Positions 37,741 to 47,208 of a stretch of DNA of 64,000 bases are shown one piece after another. Numbering within the stretch: the stretch's first letter is position 1; each line of letters starts with the position of its first letter. The notes beneath the pieces are model-generated. The model was not told where the DNA came from, made no database searches, and worked only from the letters and a program-made list of their open reading frames with translations. The translations under genes and the position numbers were made by a program. Source of the DNA: Aurantimonas aggregata (GTDB taxonomy: Bacteria > Pseudomonadota > Alphaproteobacteria > Rhizobiales > Rhizobiaceae); contig NZ_JAAAMJ010000008.1 of the NCBI RefSeq assembly GCF_010500835.1, forward strand, positions 94,439 through 158,438. Reading direction: 5' to 3'.

Positions 37741-38220
37741 TCAGCGCATGTCGAGCGCGCGATCGTTGAAGCGGATGACGAAGCTCGACCAGTCCGCCGG
37801 CTCGGCGACGCGCTCGTAGAGGCCGCGCCCGGCGCCCGGATTGCGCGGCGCGTGCAGCACCAGCTTCGACCAGCCGCGGCTGTCGGCCTCTTCCGCCAGA
37901 AGGTCGACCATCGCCTTGGCGATGCCTTTGCGGCGGTGGCGGTGGGCGACGAAGATGTGGTCGGCGAGCCCCGAGCGCATGCCGGTCCAAAGATCGGGAA
38001 TGTCGTAATAGACCACGAAGCCGACGAGCTCGCCGTCGAGCCGCGCGCCGAGCACTTCGGCTGTGCGGTCCTGCAGCAGCTGCTCGGCGTAGAACGCGTC
38101 GGGCGATCCGGGCGGGCCGCGAAACAGCGACTGGTTGTAGGCCGAGATCAGCGGCGCGAGTTCGCGGGCGTCGCTGAGGCGCAGCCGTCTGATGTCGATG
38201 TCCGGGGCGGGCGTCTCCAT
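37741..38220 (-). CDS. GNAT N-acetyltransferase
   Basis: A 159-residue GNAT-fold acetyltransferase. Strand 4 and the acetyl-CoA loop are clear: LADHIFVAHRHRRKGIAKAM. The C-terminal Tyr motif lies in GRGLYERVAEPADW. A conserved-looking N terminus (DIDIRRLRLSDARELAPLIS) supports ATG 38220. Relatives acetylate amino acids, diamines or antibiotics; the substrate is not predictable. It is divergent from the deacetylase-like gene at 38321. Confidence 0.88.
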   Translation of the reverse strand: METPAPDIDIRRLRLSDARELAPLISAYNQSLFRGPPGSPDAFYAEQLLQDRTAEVLGARLDGELVGFVVYYDIPDLWTGMRSGLADHIFVAHRHRRKGIAKAMVDLLAEEADSRGWSKLVLHAPRNPGAGRGLYERVAEPADWSSFVIRFNDRALDMR

Positions 38221-38320
38221 GACGCTGGTTTGCGGGTGAACGCCGCGGGGGTCAAGACGGAAAGCGGCGGAACCCGGGCCGGCGTTGCCGTCCGCGGGGA
38301 TTCCGGTCTAGGCATCGACG

Positions 38321-39094
38321 ATGCAGGACGAGCTGGTCGACGAGTTGGACAGATGGGCGGGCGCGGGCCGCACGCTCGATGTATGGTGGCGGGACGACGA
38401 TGCCGCCCGGCCGTCACCGGCGCTGGACCGGCTGAAGGTGGCGGCTGTGAGCCGGGCGATTCCGCTGTCGCTGGCGGTGATCCCGGACGCGATGACGAAC
38501 GCACTGCCCGCGGCCCTCGACGACCCCCATCTGACGGTGCTGCAGCACGGCTTTGCCCATCGCAACCATGCCGCGGAAGGCGCCCGTGCGGTTGAATGCG
38601 GCGGCGCGCGGGACCTCGAACCCTTGCTGGACGAGCTGGCAGCGGGTCGCGACCGGCTCGCGGCAAGCTTCGGCGGCCGCTTCGTTCCCGTGCTGGTGCC
38701 GCCCTGGAATCGCATCGAGCCGCAGGTCACCGCTGCGCTGCCCGGCCTCGTCTTTCGCGGCGTCTCGGTGTTCGGTCCGCGCGCTGCGCCGCAGGCGGCA
38801 CCGGGCTTCACCGAGATCAACGCGCATCTCGATCTCCTGACCTGGAAGGGCGGGGCCCGTTTTGCGGGACGCGAGAAGCTGATCCGGCTGGCCGCCGAGC
38901 GTCTCGCGGATCGGCGCCTCGGCCGCACCGATCCACGGGAGCCGTTGGGCATCCTGACCCATCACCTCGATCATGATCCGGAGACCTGGGCCTTTCTCGG
39001 CGAGCTGCTCGACACGTTGGCGGCGCATGAAGCGGTCCGGTTCCGCAGTGCCGCGGCGCTGTTCGCGCCCGATACCGGCGTCGCGCCGCGATGA
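38321..39094 (+). CDS. Polysaccharide deacetylase-like protein (paralog 1)
   Basis: A 257-residue protein of the NodB-like polysaccharide deacetylase group. The N-terminal VWWRDDDAARPSPALDRL gives the Asp pair expected for catalysis and metal binding. LQHGFAHRNHA, VPPWNRI and ILTHHLDHD carry the further His/Arg motifs. It is a clear paralog of the gene at 58100 with the same motif order. It may trim N-acetyl groups from an envelope glycan (inference). No signal peptide is visible. Its stop overlaps the start of the next gene by 4 bases (ATGA). Confidence 0.8.
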   Translation: MQDELVDELDRWAGAGRTLDVWWRDDDAARPSPALDRLKVAAVSRAIPLSLAVIPDAMTNALPAALDDPHLTVLQHGFAHRNHAAEGARAVECGGARDLEPLLDELAAGRDRLAASFGGRFVPVLVPPWNRIEPQVTAALPGLVFRGVSVFGPRAAPQAAPGFTEINAHLDLLTWKGGARFAGREKLIRLAAERLADRRLGRTDPREPLGILTHHLDHDPETWAFLGELLDTLAAHEAVRFRSAAALFAPDTGVAPR

Positions 39095-39948
39095 GCGCCA
39101 TCGTCCGGCCCGCGGGGGACGCGGACATCGACCCCGTCGCCCGTCTGCTGCACGAGCGGATGAATGCCCGCATCCCGGCCGAGCGGTGGCGGCGCCTGCT
39201 CGACTATCCGTGGCGGCCGCCGGGCGTGGAGCGCGGGTGGCTGGTGGAGGATCGCGGCCGTATAGTCGGCTTCATGGGAACGATCTACAGCGACCGGCCG
39301 GTCGGCCGTGACGTCCGGCGCTTCTGCGACCTGTCGTCCTGGTATCTTCTCGCCGACTATCGGGGCGACGGCACCGGCGACGAACTGCTGCGGGCCGGCA
39401 TGGCGCAGCCGGACGTGACCTATGCGACGATGACCGCGCGCCGGGCGACCGGCCGCAAGATCCGCGCCCTCGGCTTCGACGTTCTCGACGCGACGCGCAG
39501 CTTGTTTCGCCCGCGCGAGGGGAGAGGGCGGGCAAAGCTGCCCTGCCTGCGCGATCCCGCCGCCATTCGCGAACGCCTGACGGCAGTGCAGCAGAGGGTT
39601 CTCGACGCCCATCAGGGCTTCGACATCCATCACGCGCTGGTCGGCGATCCGGGGTTGTGGCTGGTGTTCCAGCGCAAGCTGAAGGGCGACGCCGTCGCCT
39701 ATCACGAGATCCTCCACGCCAGCGATCCGGCCCGGCTTTCGGCCGAGGCACAGGCTATCGCCGACACGCTGGTCACCGGCGAGAACGGCGTGCTGGCGGT
39801 GGATTCGCGTTGGATGGCGTCCGGCGACGACCAGGGCACGGTCGAGCCCATCGTCCTGCCGCGCTGGTTCCGCTCGCCGGACTTGGCGCCGGCAGCTGTG
39901 GACCATCTGTTCTCCGAGGTGATCCTGCTCGACCAGAAACTGCCATGA
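39091..39948 (+). CDS. GNAT-like acyltransferase coupled to the deacetylase-like gene
   Basis: A 285-residue protein with an N-terminal GNAT-like domain (IVRPAGDADIDPVARLLHER, GRIVGFMGTIYSDRPVG, LLADYRGDGTGDELL as the acyl-CoA loop) and a second half of about 130 residues that may repeat the fold. It is translationally coupled to the upstream deacetylase-like gene, which suggests the pair work on one glycan, one removing and one adding acyl groups. That is inference; no substrate can be read. Confidence 0.78.
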   Translation: MSAIVRPAGDADIDPVARLLHERMNARIPAERWRRLLDYPWRPPGVERGWLVEDRGRIVGFMGTIYSDRPVGRDVRRFCDLSSWYLLADYRGDGTGDELLRAGMAQPDVTYATMTARRATGRKIRALGFDVLDATRSLFRPREGRGRAKLPCLRDPAAIRERLTAVQQRVLDAHQGFDIHHALVGDPGLWLVFQRKLKGDAVAYHEILHASDPARLSAEAQAIADTLVTGENGVLAVDSRWMASGDDQGTVEPIVLPRWFRSPDLAPAAVDHLFSEVILLDQKLP

Positions 39949-39952
39949 GCGC

Positions 39953-41299
39953 TTACGGGTCGAGCACGACGATATCGATCGGGCCGGCCACGCCCTGCAC
40001 AAGGCAGGCGCTGCGCAGTTCCGCCGGCACCTGCGCGCTGAAGCCTTGCGACAAGGCCAGCGCATAGGTCTCGCGCGTCGTCAGCGCGGCGGTGCATGCC
40101 GCCTTGTTGTGCTTCTCGAGCTTGGCGGCGAGGTTCACGGCGTCGCCGATCACCGTGTATTCGAGGCGGAATTCGTCGCCGAGCGCGGCGAAGACGACCT
40201 TTCCGGCCGTCGCCGCGCCGTTCATGCGCAGGGCCAGCCCGGCGAGTTCGGTCGCCGTCGACCATTCCCGCGCGATCGCCATGATCTCCACGAGGGCATG
40301 GAGCGCGTCCGCTGCCGCCGTCGGCGAGGGCCGTGTGGCGCCGAAGGTCGCGAGCACGCCATCGCCGAGATACTTGTCGACGACGCCGCCATGGCGCTGG
40401 ACGACCGGGACGATCAGCCGGTGCAGGCCGACGAGGGTCTGCACCGCGTCCTTCGGTTCGCTGCGGTTGACGAAGGCCGAAAAGCCCCTGATGTCGAGGA
40501 CGATGATCGCCGCGTCGCGCTCCTCGGCGGCGCCGGCGACGATGCCCGACGGCGCCTCGGTGATCGCCCGTTCGACGTCGGTCGGCAGGAAACGGCGCAG
40601 TTCCTCGCGCTCGATCTGCTCGCGCGTCGCCACCGCCAGCAGGCGTTTTGCCCGTGCCAGCGCCAGTGCCAGCACCGTCGTCAGGAGCAGGATCGCGACG
40701 ATCTTGTCGACCTCGGCGCCGATCAGGATGCCGTTGCCCTGCAGATAGGTGACGTAGCTGCGGGTGATGCTTTCCGGCCCGGAGGCCCAGATCGCGTAGA
40801 GCGCCATGAGCAGCCAGCCGACCGCCGCCGTCACCCCGGCTCCCAGCACCCAGGCGGGCTCGAAGCGGAAGGCGCGGATGGCGATGAACACGAAGACGTA
40901 CATCACCGTCGGCGCCCGCAGATAGAAGCTCGCCGTCTGACCGTACTGGATGTGGAAATACCAGATCAGCCCGAACAGGAGGGCGATGTCGACGACGATG
41001 GAGAGGGCCAGGAACCAGCCTGGCAGCCGCATCCGATAGGACAGGAACAGGCGCAGTCCGGTGAAGGCGAGATAGATGGCAAGACTCACCGGCACCGGCT
41101 GCTGCATCAGCGCATCGGTCGGCCGCGGCGCGACCAGATAGAGGATCGCCAGGAAGCAGCCGAGCGTCAGCTGCACCCAGCCGATCAGCTGCTCGCTGCG
41201 TCGATCGAATTGCTCGACGACGTCCCTGACGCGGTCGGGGATCGTTCGTCCCCGGGGCGAGCCCTTGAACGGCGCCAGGAGGTCGGATCGTTTCGCCAT
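39953..41299 (-). CDS. Membrane-bound class III adenylate/guanylate cyclase
   Basis: A 448-residue nucleotidyl cyclase. An N-terminal membrane part with about six helices (residues 35-210) is followed by a class III catalytic domain (about 260-440). Metal-binding Asp residues are in IIVLDIRGFSAFVN and VVDKYLGDGVLATFG. The C-terminal catalytic stretch is EYTVIGDAVNLAAKLEKHNK, with the expected Asn but Lys where most cyclases have the transition-state Arg. It should still make cAMP or cGMP, though this change is worth testing. ATG 41299 is preferred to the longer frame. It is convergent with the GNAT-like gene and divergent from the glycosyltransferase run. Confidence 0.85.
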   Translation of the reverse strand: MAKRSDLLAPFKGSPRGRTIPDRVRDVVEQFDRRSEQLIGWVQLTLGCFLAILYLVAPRPTDALMQQPVPVSLAIYLAFTGLRLFLSYRMRLPGWFLALSIVVDIALLFGLIWYFHIQYGQTASFYLRAPTVMYVFVFIAIRAFRFEPAWVLGAGVTAAVGWLLMALYAIWASGPESITRSYVTYLQGNGILIGAEVDKIVAILLLTTVLALALARAKRLLAVATREQIEREELRRFLPTDVERAITEAPSGIVAGAAEERDAAIIVLDIRGFSAFVNRSEPKDAVQTLVGLHRLIVPVVQRHGGVVDKYLGDGVLATFGATRPSPTAAADALHALVEIMAIAREWSTATELAGLALRMNGAATAGKVVFAALGDEFRLEYTVIGDAVNLAAKLEKHNKAACTAALTTRETYALALSQGFSAQVPAELRSACLVQGVAGPIDIVVLDP

Positions 41300-41478
41300 G
41301 TCCGCGCCCTGGCTCGCTGGTCCTGTAAGGTCCGTCACCTTGTACGCGGCGATGACGGCACCATCTGGGTGCGGCATCCGCCGAAGCAGTCGACGTAGGA
41401 CCATGCGATCTTGCGTCGCAGCAGAAAAGACGCCAGTGTAAGGTGCAGGAAGCAGGGCGGCGGTGCCAGGAGTTTTTG

Positions 41479-42732
41479 ATGCAAGCTCGGCCCCCCCGCG
41501 TCCTGATCTACAGTCATGACACGTTCGGTCTCGGTCATCTGCGGCGCTGCCGCGTGATCGCGCAGGCGCTGGTCGCCCACCGCCCGGACATCACCATTCT
41601 CATCGTCGCCGGTTCGCCGGTCGTCGGCTCCTTCAGCTTTCCGCCGCAGGTCGACTTCATCCGGGTCCCCGGCGTGGTCAAGTTGGGCGCCGACACCTAT
41701 GCGCCGTCCAATCCGGGCCTCTCCCTCGAAGACCTCACCGAGATCCGCAGCGCGGTGATCAAGAAGACCGCCGAGATCTTCAACCCGGACATCTTCATCG
41801 TCGACAAGGAGCCGCTCGGCATGCGCGGCGAGGTCGAGGACTCGCTGAAGCTCCTGCGCCGCAACGGCGCGCGGCTGGTGCTCGGGCTCCGCGACATCAT
41901 GGACGAGCCGTCGCGGCTGGTGGAGGAATGGACGCGCAAGGGCTCCTTCGCCGCCATCGAAGACCTCTATGACGACATCTGGATCTACGGCCTGCCGCAG
42001 ATCTGCGATCCGCTCGCCGGCATCGGCGTGTCGGACGCGGTCCGCCGCAAGGCAGTGTTCACCGGCTATCTGCATCGCGCCGACGAGCCGTCCGGGGCCC
42101 TGCCGGAGCGCATCCGCCTCGGCGAGAAGCCCTACGTGCTGGTGACCACGGGCGGCGGCGGCGACGGGGCGATGCTGGTCGACTGGGTGCTGCGCGCCTA
42201 CGAGAGCGACAAGGCGATCGGCGTGCGCGCCAAGATCGTGCTCGGCCCGTTCATGGACGCCGCCCTGCAGGCCGATTTCAAGCGCCGCGCGGCCGGACTC
42301 GACGAGGTCGACGCGATCACCTTCGCCGCGAGCATCGAGCCGCTGTTCGAGAACGCCGAGGGCGTCGTCGCGATGGGCGGCTACAACACGTTCTGCGAGA
42401 TCCTTTCCTTCGACAAGCCGGCGGTCGTCGTGCCGCGCAGCCAGCCGCGGCTCGAACAGCAGATTCGCGCGTCGCAGGCCGAGGCGCTGGGGCTCCTGCG
42501 CATGCTGCCGGACGATCGTTTCGACGATGCCTCGGCCATGGCCGAGGCGATCCGGGCGCTGCCGACCCAGGCGCGGCCGAAGTCTGCCGCGATCGACGGC
42601 ATCCTGGGCGGGCTGGAGACGATCTGCGCCCTCACCGACAGCTATATCGCCGCCGGCCGGGGCTCCGGCTCGCGGGGCGAATCCTGGGCAGGCAAGGCGC
42701 GGCCGTTGCTGCCGAGGACCGGGACGGGATGA
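41479..42732 (+). CDS. COG4671-like predicted glycosyltransferase (GT-B, MurG-like)
   Basis: A 417-residue predicted glycosyltransferase of the GT-B fold. The N-terminal loop YSHDTFGLGHLRRC matches the COG4671/MurG-like group, and the C-terminal donor-binding segment is GGYNTFCEILSFDKPAVVVP. ATG 41479 has AGGAG seven bases upstream. It starts an eight-gene plus-strand run (to 52518) with overlapping or near-overlapping genes. The sugar donor and acceptor are unknown. Its neighbour at 43889 shows the same motif design, so two related enzymes may act in succession. Confidence 0.85.
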   Translation: MQARPPRVLIYSHDTFGLGHLRRCRVIAQALVAHRPDITILIVAGSPVVGSFSFPPQVDFIRVPGVVKLGADTYAPSNPGLSLEDLTEIRSAVIKKTAEIFNPDIFIVDKEPLGMRGEVEDSLKLLRRNGARLVLGLRDIMDEPSRLVEEWTRKGSFAAIEDLYDDIWIYGLPQICDPLAGIGVSDAVRRKAVFTGYLHRADEPSGALPERIRLGEKPYVLVTTGGGGDGAMLVDWVLRAYESDKAIGVRAKIVLGPFMDAALQADFKRRAAGLDEVDAITFAASIEPLFENAEGVVAMGGYNTFCEILSFDKPAVVVPRSQPRLEQQIRASQAEALGLLRMLPDDRFDDASAMAEAIRALPTQARPKSAAIDGILGGLETICALTDSYIAAGRGSGSRGESWAGKARPLLPRTGTG

Positions 42733-43889
42733 AAGTCGCGTTCTATGCGCCGATGAAGGCGCTGGACGATCCGACCCCTTCCGGCGATCGCACCGTGGGC
42801 CGCCTGCTGGTCGCGGCCCTGCGGAAGGCCGGCCACGACGTCGTCGTTCCCTCGCGCCTGCGCAGCTACGATCGCGGCGACCCGGCGCGCCAGCGCCGGC
42901 TGCGCGATCTCGGCCGACGGGTCGCGGACAGGCTCGTCGCGCGGCATGCCGGGCAGGGCCGGCCGTTCGACCTGTGGTTCACCTATCACCTCTATCACAA
43001 GGCGCCCGACTGGATCGGCCCGCACGTCGCGGGGAGTCTCGGCATTCCCTACGTCGTCGCCGAGGCCTCGGTGGCCGGCAAGCAGCGCGGCGGGCTTTGG
43101 CAGCCGGGCTACGAGGCTAGCCTTGCGGCGCTCGCGCGTGCCGAGCTGGTGATCGGGTTCAATCCGGCCGACCGACCGGGCGTCAGGGCGCATCTGCAGC
43201 CGCAGACGCGCTATCTCGATCTACCGCCTTTCGTCGATACGCGACCCTTCGCGGCGGCGACCGGCACTCGCGGCGCGACCCGCGCCAAGCTCGCGGCGCG
43301 CCACGGGCTGGACCCCGCACTGCCCTGGCTGGTGACCGTCGCGATGATGCGCGACGATCAGAAGCTTGCCTCCTACCGTGTGCTCGCCGCAGCCCTGGCC
43401 ATGATCGACACGCCACGCTTCCAGCTTCTGTTGATCGGCGCCGGTCCTGCGGAAGCCGCTGTCCGTGCCGCCTTCGCACCGCTCGGGGCTCGGGTCGCCT
43501 TTCACGGTGCGGCCGACCCTGACGCGGTTCCCGAACTCTATGCCGCCGCCGACCTCTATGTCTGGCCGGCCATCAAGGAATCCTGGAGCATGGCATTCAT
43601 CGAGGCCCAGGCGGCAGGGCTGCCCGTCGTTGCCGGGCGGAGCGGCGGTGTCGCGGGCGTCGTCGAAGACGGCGTCACCGGCTTCCTGGCGGCGGCAGGC
43701 GACGCGGACGGGTTTGCGGCGGGCGTGAGGCGCCTGCTCGATCCGGCGACGCGGTCGGCGATGGGGCGGGCGGCAGCCAAGCGGGCCCTGGCGCATCACG
43801 ATATCGATCGTGCGGCCGCACGCCTCGACGAAGCGCTTCGTACCGTCGTGGCAGCCGGTAACGCACCCCGGCAAGCGGTGGCGGTCTGA
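42729..43889 (+). CDS. Glycosyltransferase, GT4-like
   Basis: A 386-residue retaining-type glycosyltransferase of the GT-B fold. The N-terminal domain begins KVAFYAPMKALDDPTPSGDR. The C-terminal domain has the nucleotide-sugar signature SWSMAFIEAQAAGLPVVAGR and GGVAGVVEDGVTGFL, typical of family GT4. It overlaps the previous gene by 4 bases (ATGA) and the next by one (TGATG). It probably adds one sugar in the same pathway as its neighbours. Confidence 0.88.
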   Translation: MKVAFYAPMKALDDPTPSGDRTVGRLLVAALRKAGHDVVVPSRLRSYDRGDPARQRRLRDLGRRVADRLVARHAGQGRPFDLWFTYHLYHKAPDWIGPHVAGSLGIPYVVAEASVAGKQRGGLWQPGYEASLAALARAELVIGFNPADRPGVRAHLQPQTRYLDLPPFVDTRPFAAATGTRGATRAKLAARHGLDPALPWLVTVAMMRDDQKLASYRVLAAALAMIDTPRFQLLLIGAGPAEAAVRAAFAPLGARVAFHGAADPDAVPELYAAADLYVWPAIKESWSMAFIEAQAAGLPVVAGRSGGVAGVVEDGVTGFLAAAGDADGFAAGVRRLLDPATRSAMGRAAAKRALAHHDIDRAAARLDEALRTVVAAGNAPRQAVAV

Positions 43890-45079
43890 TGCGCGTCCTG
43901 TTTCACGTCCAGCATCTGCTCGGCGTCGGCCATCTTCGCCGCGCCGAACTGCTCGTCGCGGCCATGGCCGCGCGCGGCATCGCGGTGACCGTCGCGCTCG
44001 GCGGCATGCCGGTCGCCGAAATGCCGTTCGCCGGCGCCGAGATCGCGCAGCTGCCGCCGACGCGGCTCGACGGGGCGAACTTCAAGGTCCTCTACGATGG
44101 CGACGGCAACCCGATCACCGACGCCTGGCGGGATGCGCGACGCGACGCGCTGCTCGATCTCTACGAGCGGCTGCAGCCCGACATCGTCCTCATGGAGATG
44201 TTTCCGTTCGGCCGCTGGCGGTTCCGCTTCGAGCTCGAGCCGCTGCTGGCGCGTGCGGCCCGCGACAGGCCACGGGTGAAATGCGTCGCCTCGGTCCGCG
44301 ACATCCTGGTCGAGACAAAGCACCCAGAACGGGCGGCGCGAGGCGCCGAGATCGCCCGCGACCATCTCGATGCGGTGCTGGTCCATTCCGACCCGGCACT
44401 GTTCACCTTCGACGAGACCTATCCGCATGCCGCCAGCCTTGCCGACCGGATCCACTATACCGGCTACGTCACCGAGGCCGGCGATCGGCAAAGGGGGGCG
44501 CAGACCGGCGACGTGATCGTCTCTGCCGGCGGCGGCGCCGCGGCGGGAGCGCTGATGGCGACGGCGATGGCCGCGCGCCCGCAGACCGCGCTCGCCGACC
44601 GCGTCTGGCGCTTCTTCACCGGGCCGCGCTGCCCGGAGGACGTATTTCAGGCGCTGCGCAGCCAAGCCGACGAGCGGACGATCGTCGAACGTTTCGACCC
44701 GCAGTTCCAGGCGCGGCTCGACGGCTGCGCGCTGTCGATATCGCAGGCTGGCTACAACACGGTGATGAACCTCTTGCGGGCCGAGGCGCCCGCGGTGGTG
44801 GTGCCCTATGCCGAAGGGGACGAGACCGAGCAGGAGCATCGGGCGAAGCGGATGGAAGCGCTCGGACTGCTTGCGGTCGTTCCCGAGACGGCGCTGTCGC
44901 CGGAAACGCTCGCGGCCGCGATCCGGACCGCACTGGCCGGATCCGCCGGCCCGCGGCCGGCCATCGACCTCGACGGCGCGGCGCATGCCGCCCGGATGCT
45001 CGAGGCGCTGGCGCAGGGGGCGCTGGGCACGGCACCTGTCGCCGACGAGGGGTCTCTCAAGGGACTAAAATCCGCATGA
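43889..45079 (+). CDS. COG4671-like predicted glycosyltransferase, second copy
   Basis: A 396-residue GT-B enzyme similar in design to the product of 41479. It starts MRVLFHVQHLLGVGHLRRAE and carries the donor site AGYNTVMNLLRAEAPAVVVP, then EHRAKRMEALGLL. It is coupled to the GT4-like gene upstream by a one-base overlap. The ATPase gene at 45186 follows after about 105 bases, the longest gap in this run. Confidence 0.85.
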   Translation: MRVLFHVQHLLGVGHLRRAELLVAAMAARGIAVTVALGGMPVAEMPFAGAEIAQLPPTRLDGANFKVLYDGDGNPITDAWRDARRDALLDLYERLQPDIVLMEMFPFGRWRFRFELEPLLARAARDRPRVKCVASVRDILVETKHPERAARGAEIARDHLDAVLVHSDPALFTFDETYPHAASLADRIHYTGYVTEAGDRQRGAQTGDVIVSAGGGAAAGALMATAMAARPQTALADRVWRFFTGPRCPEDVFQALRSQADERTIVERFDPQFQARLDGCALSISQAGYNTVMNLLRAEAPAVVVPYAEGDETEQEHRAKRMEALGLLAVVPETALSPETLAAAIRTALAGSAGPRPAIDLDGAAHAARMLEALAQGALGTAPVADEGSLKGLKSA

Positions 45080-45185
45080 CTTGGCCGTGGCCCCAGTGCT
45101 ATGCCGGCAAGGGTTGCAGCGCTCCTGCCGGTGGCGCGCGAACGGTGCGTTTCCGGTCCCGGGCCAGCCGGGCGGTGGCCGTCGC

Positions 45186-47207
45186 ATGAACCACCCGCAC
45201 GACCCGCGGCAGCCTTCGTTCATGGTCGGGGAGGGGGCCGTCTTGGCCAGCGACGCACCGGTTCTGGAACGCAAGAAGCGGGCGACGAGCAGCGGCCCCG
45301 CGGCCGAGACGCTCCTCTCGATCGAGGATCTGTCGGTCGAGTTCCGCTCCATGGCCGGGATGGTCAAGGCGGTGTCCGGCCTGTCGATGCGGGTCGGGGC
45401 GGGGCGCACCGTCGCGCTGGTCGGCGAATCCGGCTCCGGCAAGTCCGTCACGTCGCAGGCGGTCCTCGGCCTCCTGCCGAAGAGCGCCGCGATCACATCG
45501 GGGCGCATCCTCTTCCGCGATCCGGAACAGGGCGTCGTCGACCTCGCCGCCCTGTCGCCGCGCAGCGCGTGTTTCCGGGCGATCCGCGGCCGGGCGATCT
45601 CGATCGTCTTCCAAGAGCCGATGACGTCGTTCTCGCCGCTGCACACGCTCGGCGACCAAATCGGCGAGGTGCTGGAAGTGCACGGCCGCGCCAGTGGCGC
45701 CGAACTGCGCGAGCTGACGCTGGAGACGCTGCGGCTGGTGCGCTTCCCCGATCCCGCCCGCGCCATGCGGTCCTATCCGTTCGAGCTTTCGGGCGGGCTG
45801 CGCCAGCGGGCGATGATCGCCATGGCGGTGATCGCCCAGCCGGCGCTGCTGATTGCCGACGAGCCCACCACCGCGCTCGACGTGACGCTGCAGGCGCAGA
45901 TCCTCAAGCTCCTGCGCGACATGCAGGCCGAGCTGAAGATGGCGGTGCTCTTGATCACCCACGATCTCGGCGTCGTCGCCAATCTCGCCGAGGAAGTGGT
46001 GGTGATGCATCACGGCCGGGTCGTCGAGGCGGGAACGGCAGCGGCGATCTTCGACGCGCCGCAGCACCCCTATCTGATCTCGCTGATGAAGGCGGTCCCC
46101 GATCTCGAGCCCGGCGAGGCGCGGCGGCTGAAGCCTATTCGCGAGATCAAGGTCGACGCCGAGGCGCTGATGCAGCGCGGCGACGACGCGGACAGTGTAC
46201 CGCCCGGGGCGCCGCTCCTGACGGTCACCGGACTCGGCAAGAGCTTCTCGCTGCGCCGGGACCGGCGGCTCCTGTCGCGGGCGCCGGCACAGACCATTCA
46301 TGCGCTTCGCGACGTCTCGATCACGGTCAAGCGGGGTGAATGCCTGGGTCTCGTCGGCGAATCCGGATCCGGCAAGACGACGCTCGCCCGGGCGATCATG
46401 GGATCCGTGCCGCAGACGACCGGCTCGGTCGTGCTGCATGGCGGACGCGACGGAAGCATGGATCTCGCGACCGCCTCGCGCCCGCAGCTCTTCGAGGCGC
46501 GGCGGCGGATGCAGTACGTCTTCCAGGATCCGTTCTCCTCGCTCGATCCGCGCATGAGCGTCGGCGCGATCCTCGCCGAGCCGCTGGAGATTCACGGCAT
46601 CGGCACGGCCGGCGACCGGCGGCAGCGCGTCGAGCGGCTGCTCGCGGCGGTCGGGCTCGAGCCGCAATATGCCGGCCGCTACCCGCACAGTTTCTCCGGC
46701 GGCCAGCGCCAGCGGATCGGCATCGCCCGCGCTTTGGCGCTGGAGCCGGAACTCTTGATCTGCGACGAGCCGGTGGCGGCGCTCGACGTCTCGGTCCAGG
46801 CGCAGATCCTCAACCTCCTGAAGGACCTGCAGCGGCTTTGCGGCCTGACCTACCTGTTCATCTCGCATAATCTGGCGGTGGTGAACTACGTCGCCGACCG
46901 GATCGCGGTGATGTGCGACGGCGAGCTCGTCGAACTCGCGCCGCGCGAGGAGCTGTTCCGCGCCCCGCTGCATCCCTACACGCGCCTGCTGATGCAGGCG
47001 GTGCCGCACGCCGACCCGGCGAGGAAGCTGGATTTCGACCATCTGCCGGCGGTAGGCAAGATCGGGCAGCGGGACTGGCCGGAGCCGTTCGCCGTCGTCG
47101 AGGGCCGCGACAGGCCTTTGCTGGAAGCTTCGCCCGGCCATTTCGTCCGGGCGACCAATCTCGATTTCCTCGCCGCGTCGCCCGCCCTCGCCCTTACCGG
47201 AGGGTGA
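45186..47207 (+). CDS. ABC transporter ATPase with two nucleotide-binding domains (YejF-like)
   Basis: A 673-residue protein made of two oligopeptide-type ABC ATPase domains in one chain, as in YejF. Domain 1 has [24 protein letters not shown] and [12 protein letters not shown]. Domain 2 has [24 protein letters not shown] and [12 protein letters not shown]. All catalytic residues are present, and each domain ends with the oligopeptide-type extension. It should power the permeases at 52528-54677, which lie 5 kb away on the other strand. ATG 45186 has only a weak ribosome site. Confidence 0.9.
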   Translation: MNHPHDPRQPSFMVGEGAVLASDAPVLERKKRATSSGPAAETLLSIEDLSVEFRSMAGMVKAVSGLSMRVGAGRTVALVGESGSGKSVTSQAVLGLLPKSAAITSGRILFRDPEQGVVDLAALSPRSACFRAIRGRAISIVFQEPMTSFSPLHTLGDQIGEVLEVHGRASGAELRELTLETLRLVRFPDPARAMRSYPFELSGGLRQRAMIAMAVIAQPALLIADEPTTALDVTLQAQILKLLRDMQAELKMAVLLITHDLGVVANLAEEVVVMHHGRVVEAGTAAAIFDAPQHPYLISLMKAVPDLEPGEARRLKPIREIKVDAEALMQRGDDADSVPPGAPLLTVTGLGKSFSLRRDRRLLSRAPAQTIHALRDVSITVKRGECLGLVGESGSGKTTLARAIMGSVPQTTGSVVLHGGRDGSMDLATASRPQLFEARRRMQYVFQDPFSSLDPRMSVGAILAEPLEIHGIGTAGDRRQRVERLLAAVGLEPQYAGRYPHSFSGGQRQRIGIARALALEPELLICDEPVAALDVSVQAQILNLLKDLQRLCGLTYLFISHNLAVVNYVADRIAVMCDGELVELAPREELFRAPLHPYTRLLMQAVPHADPARKLDFDHLPAVGKIGQRDWPEPFAVVEGRDRPLLEASPGHFVRATNLDFLAASPALALTGG

Positions 47208-47208
47208 G

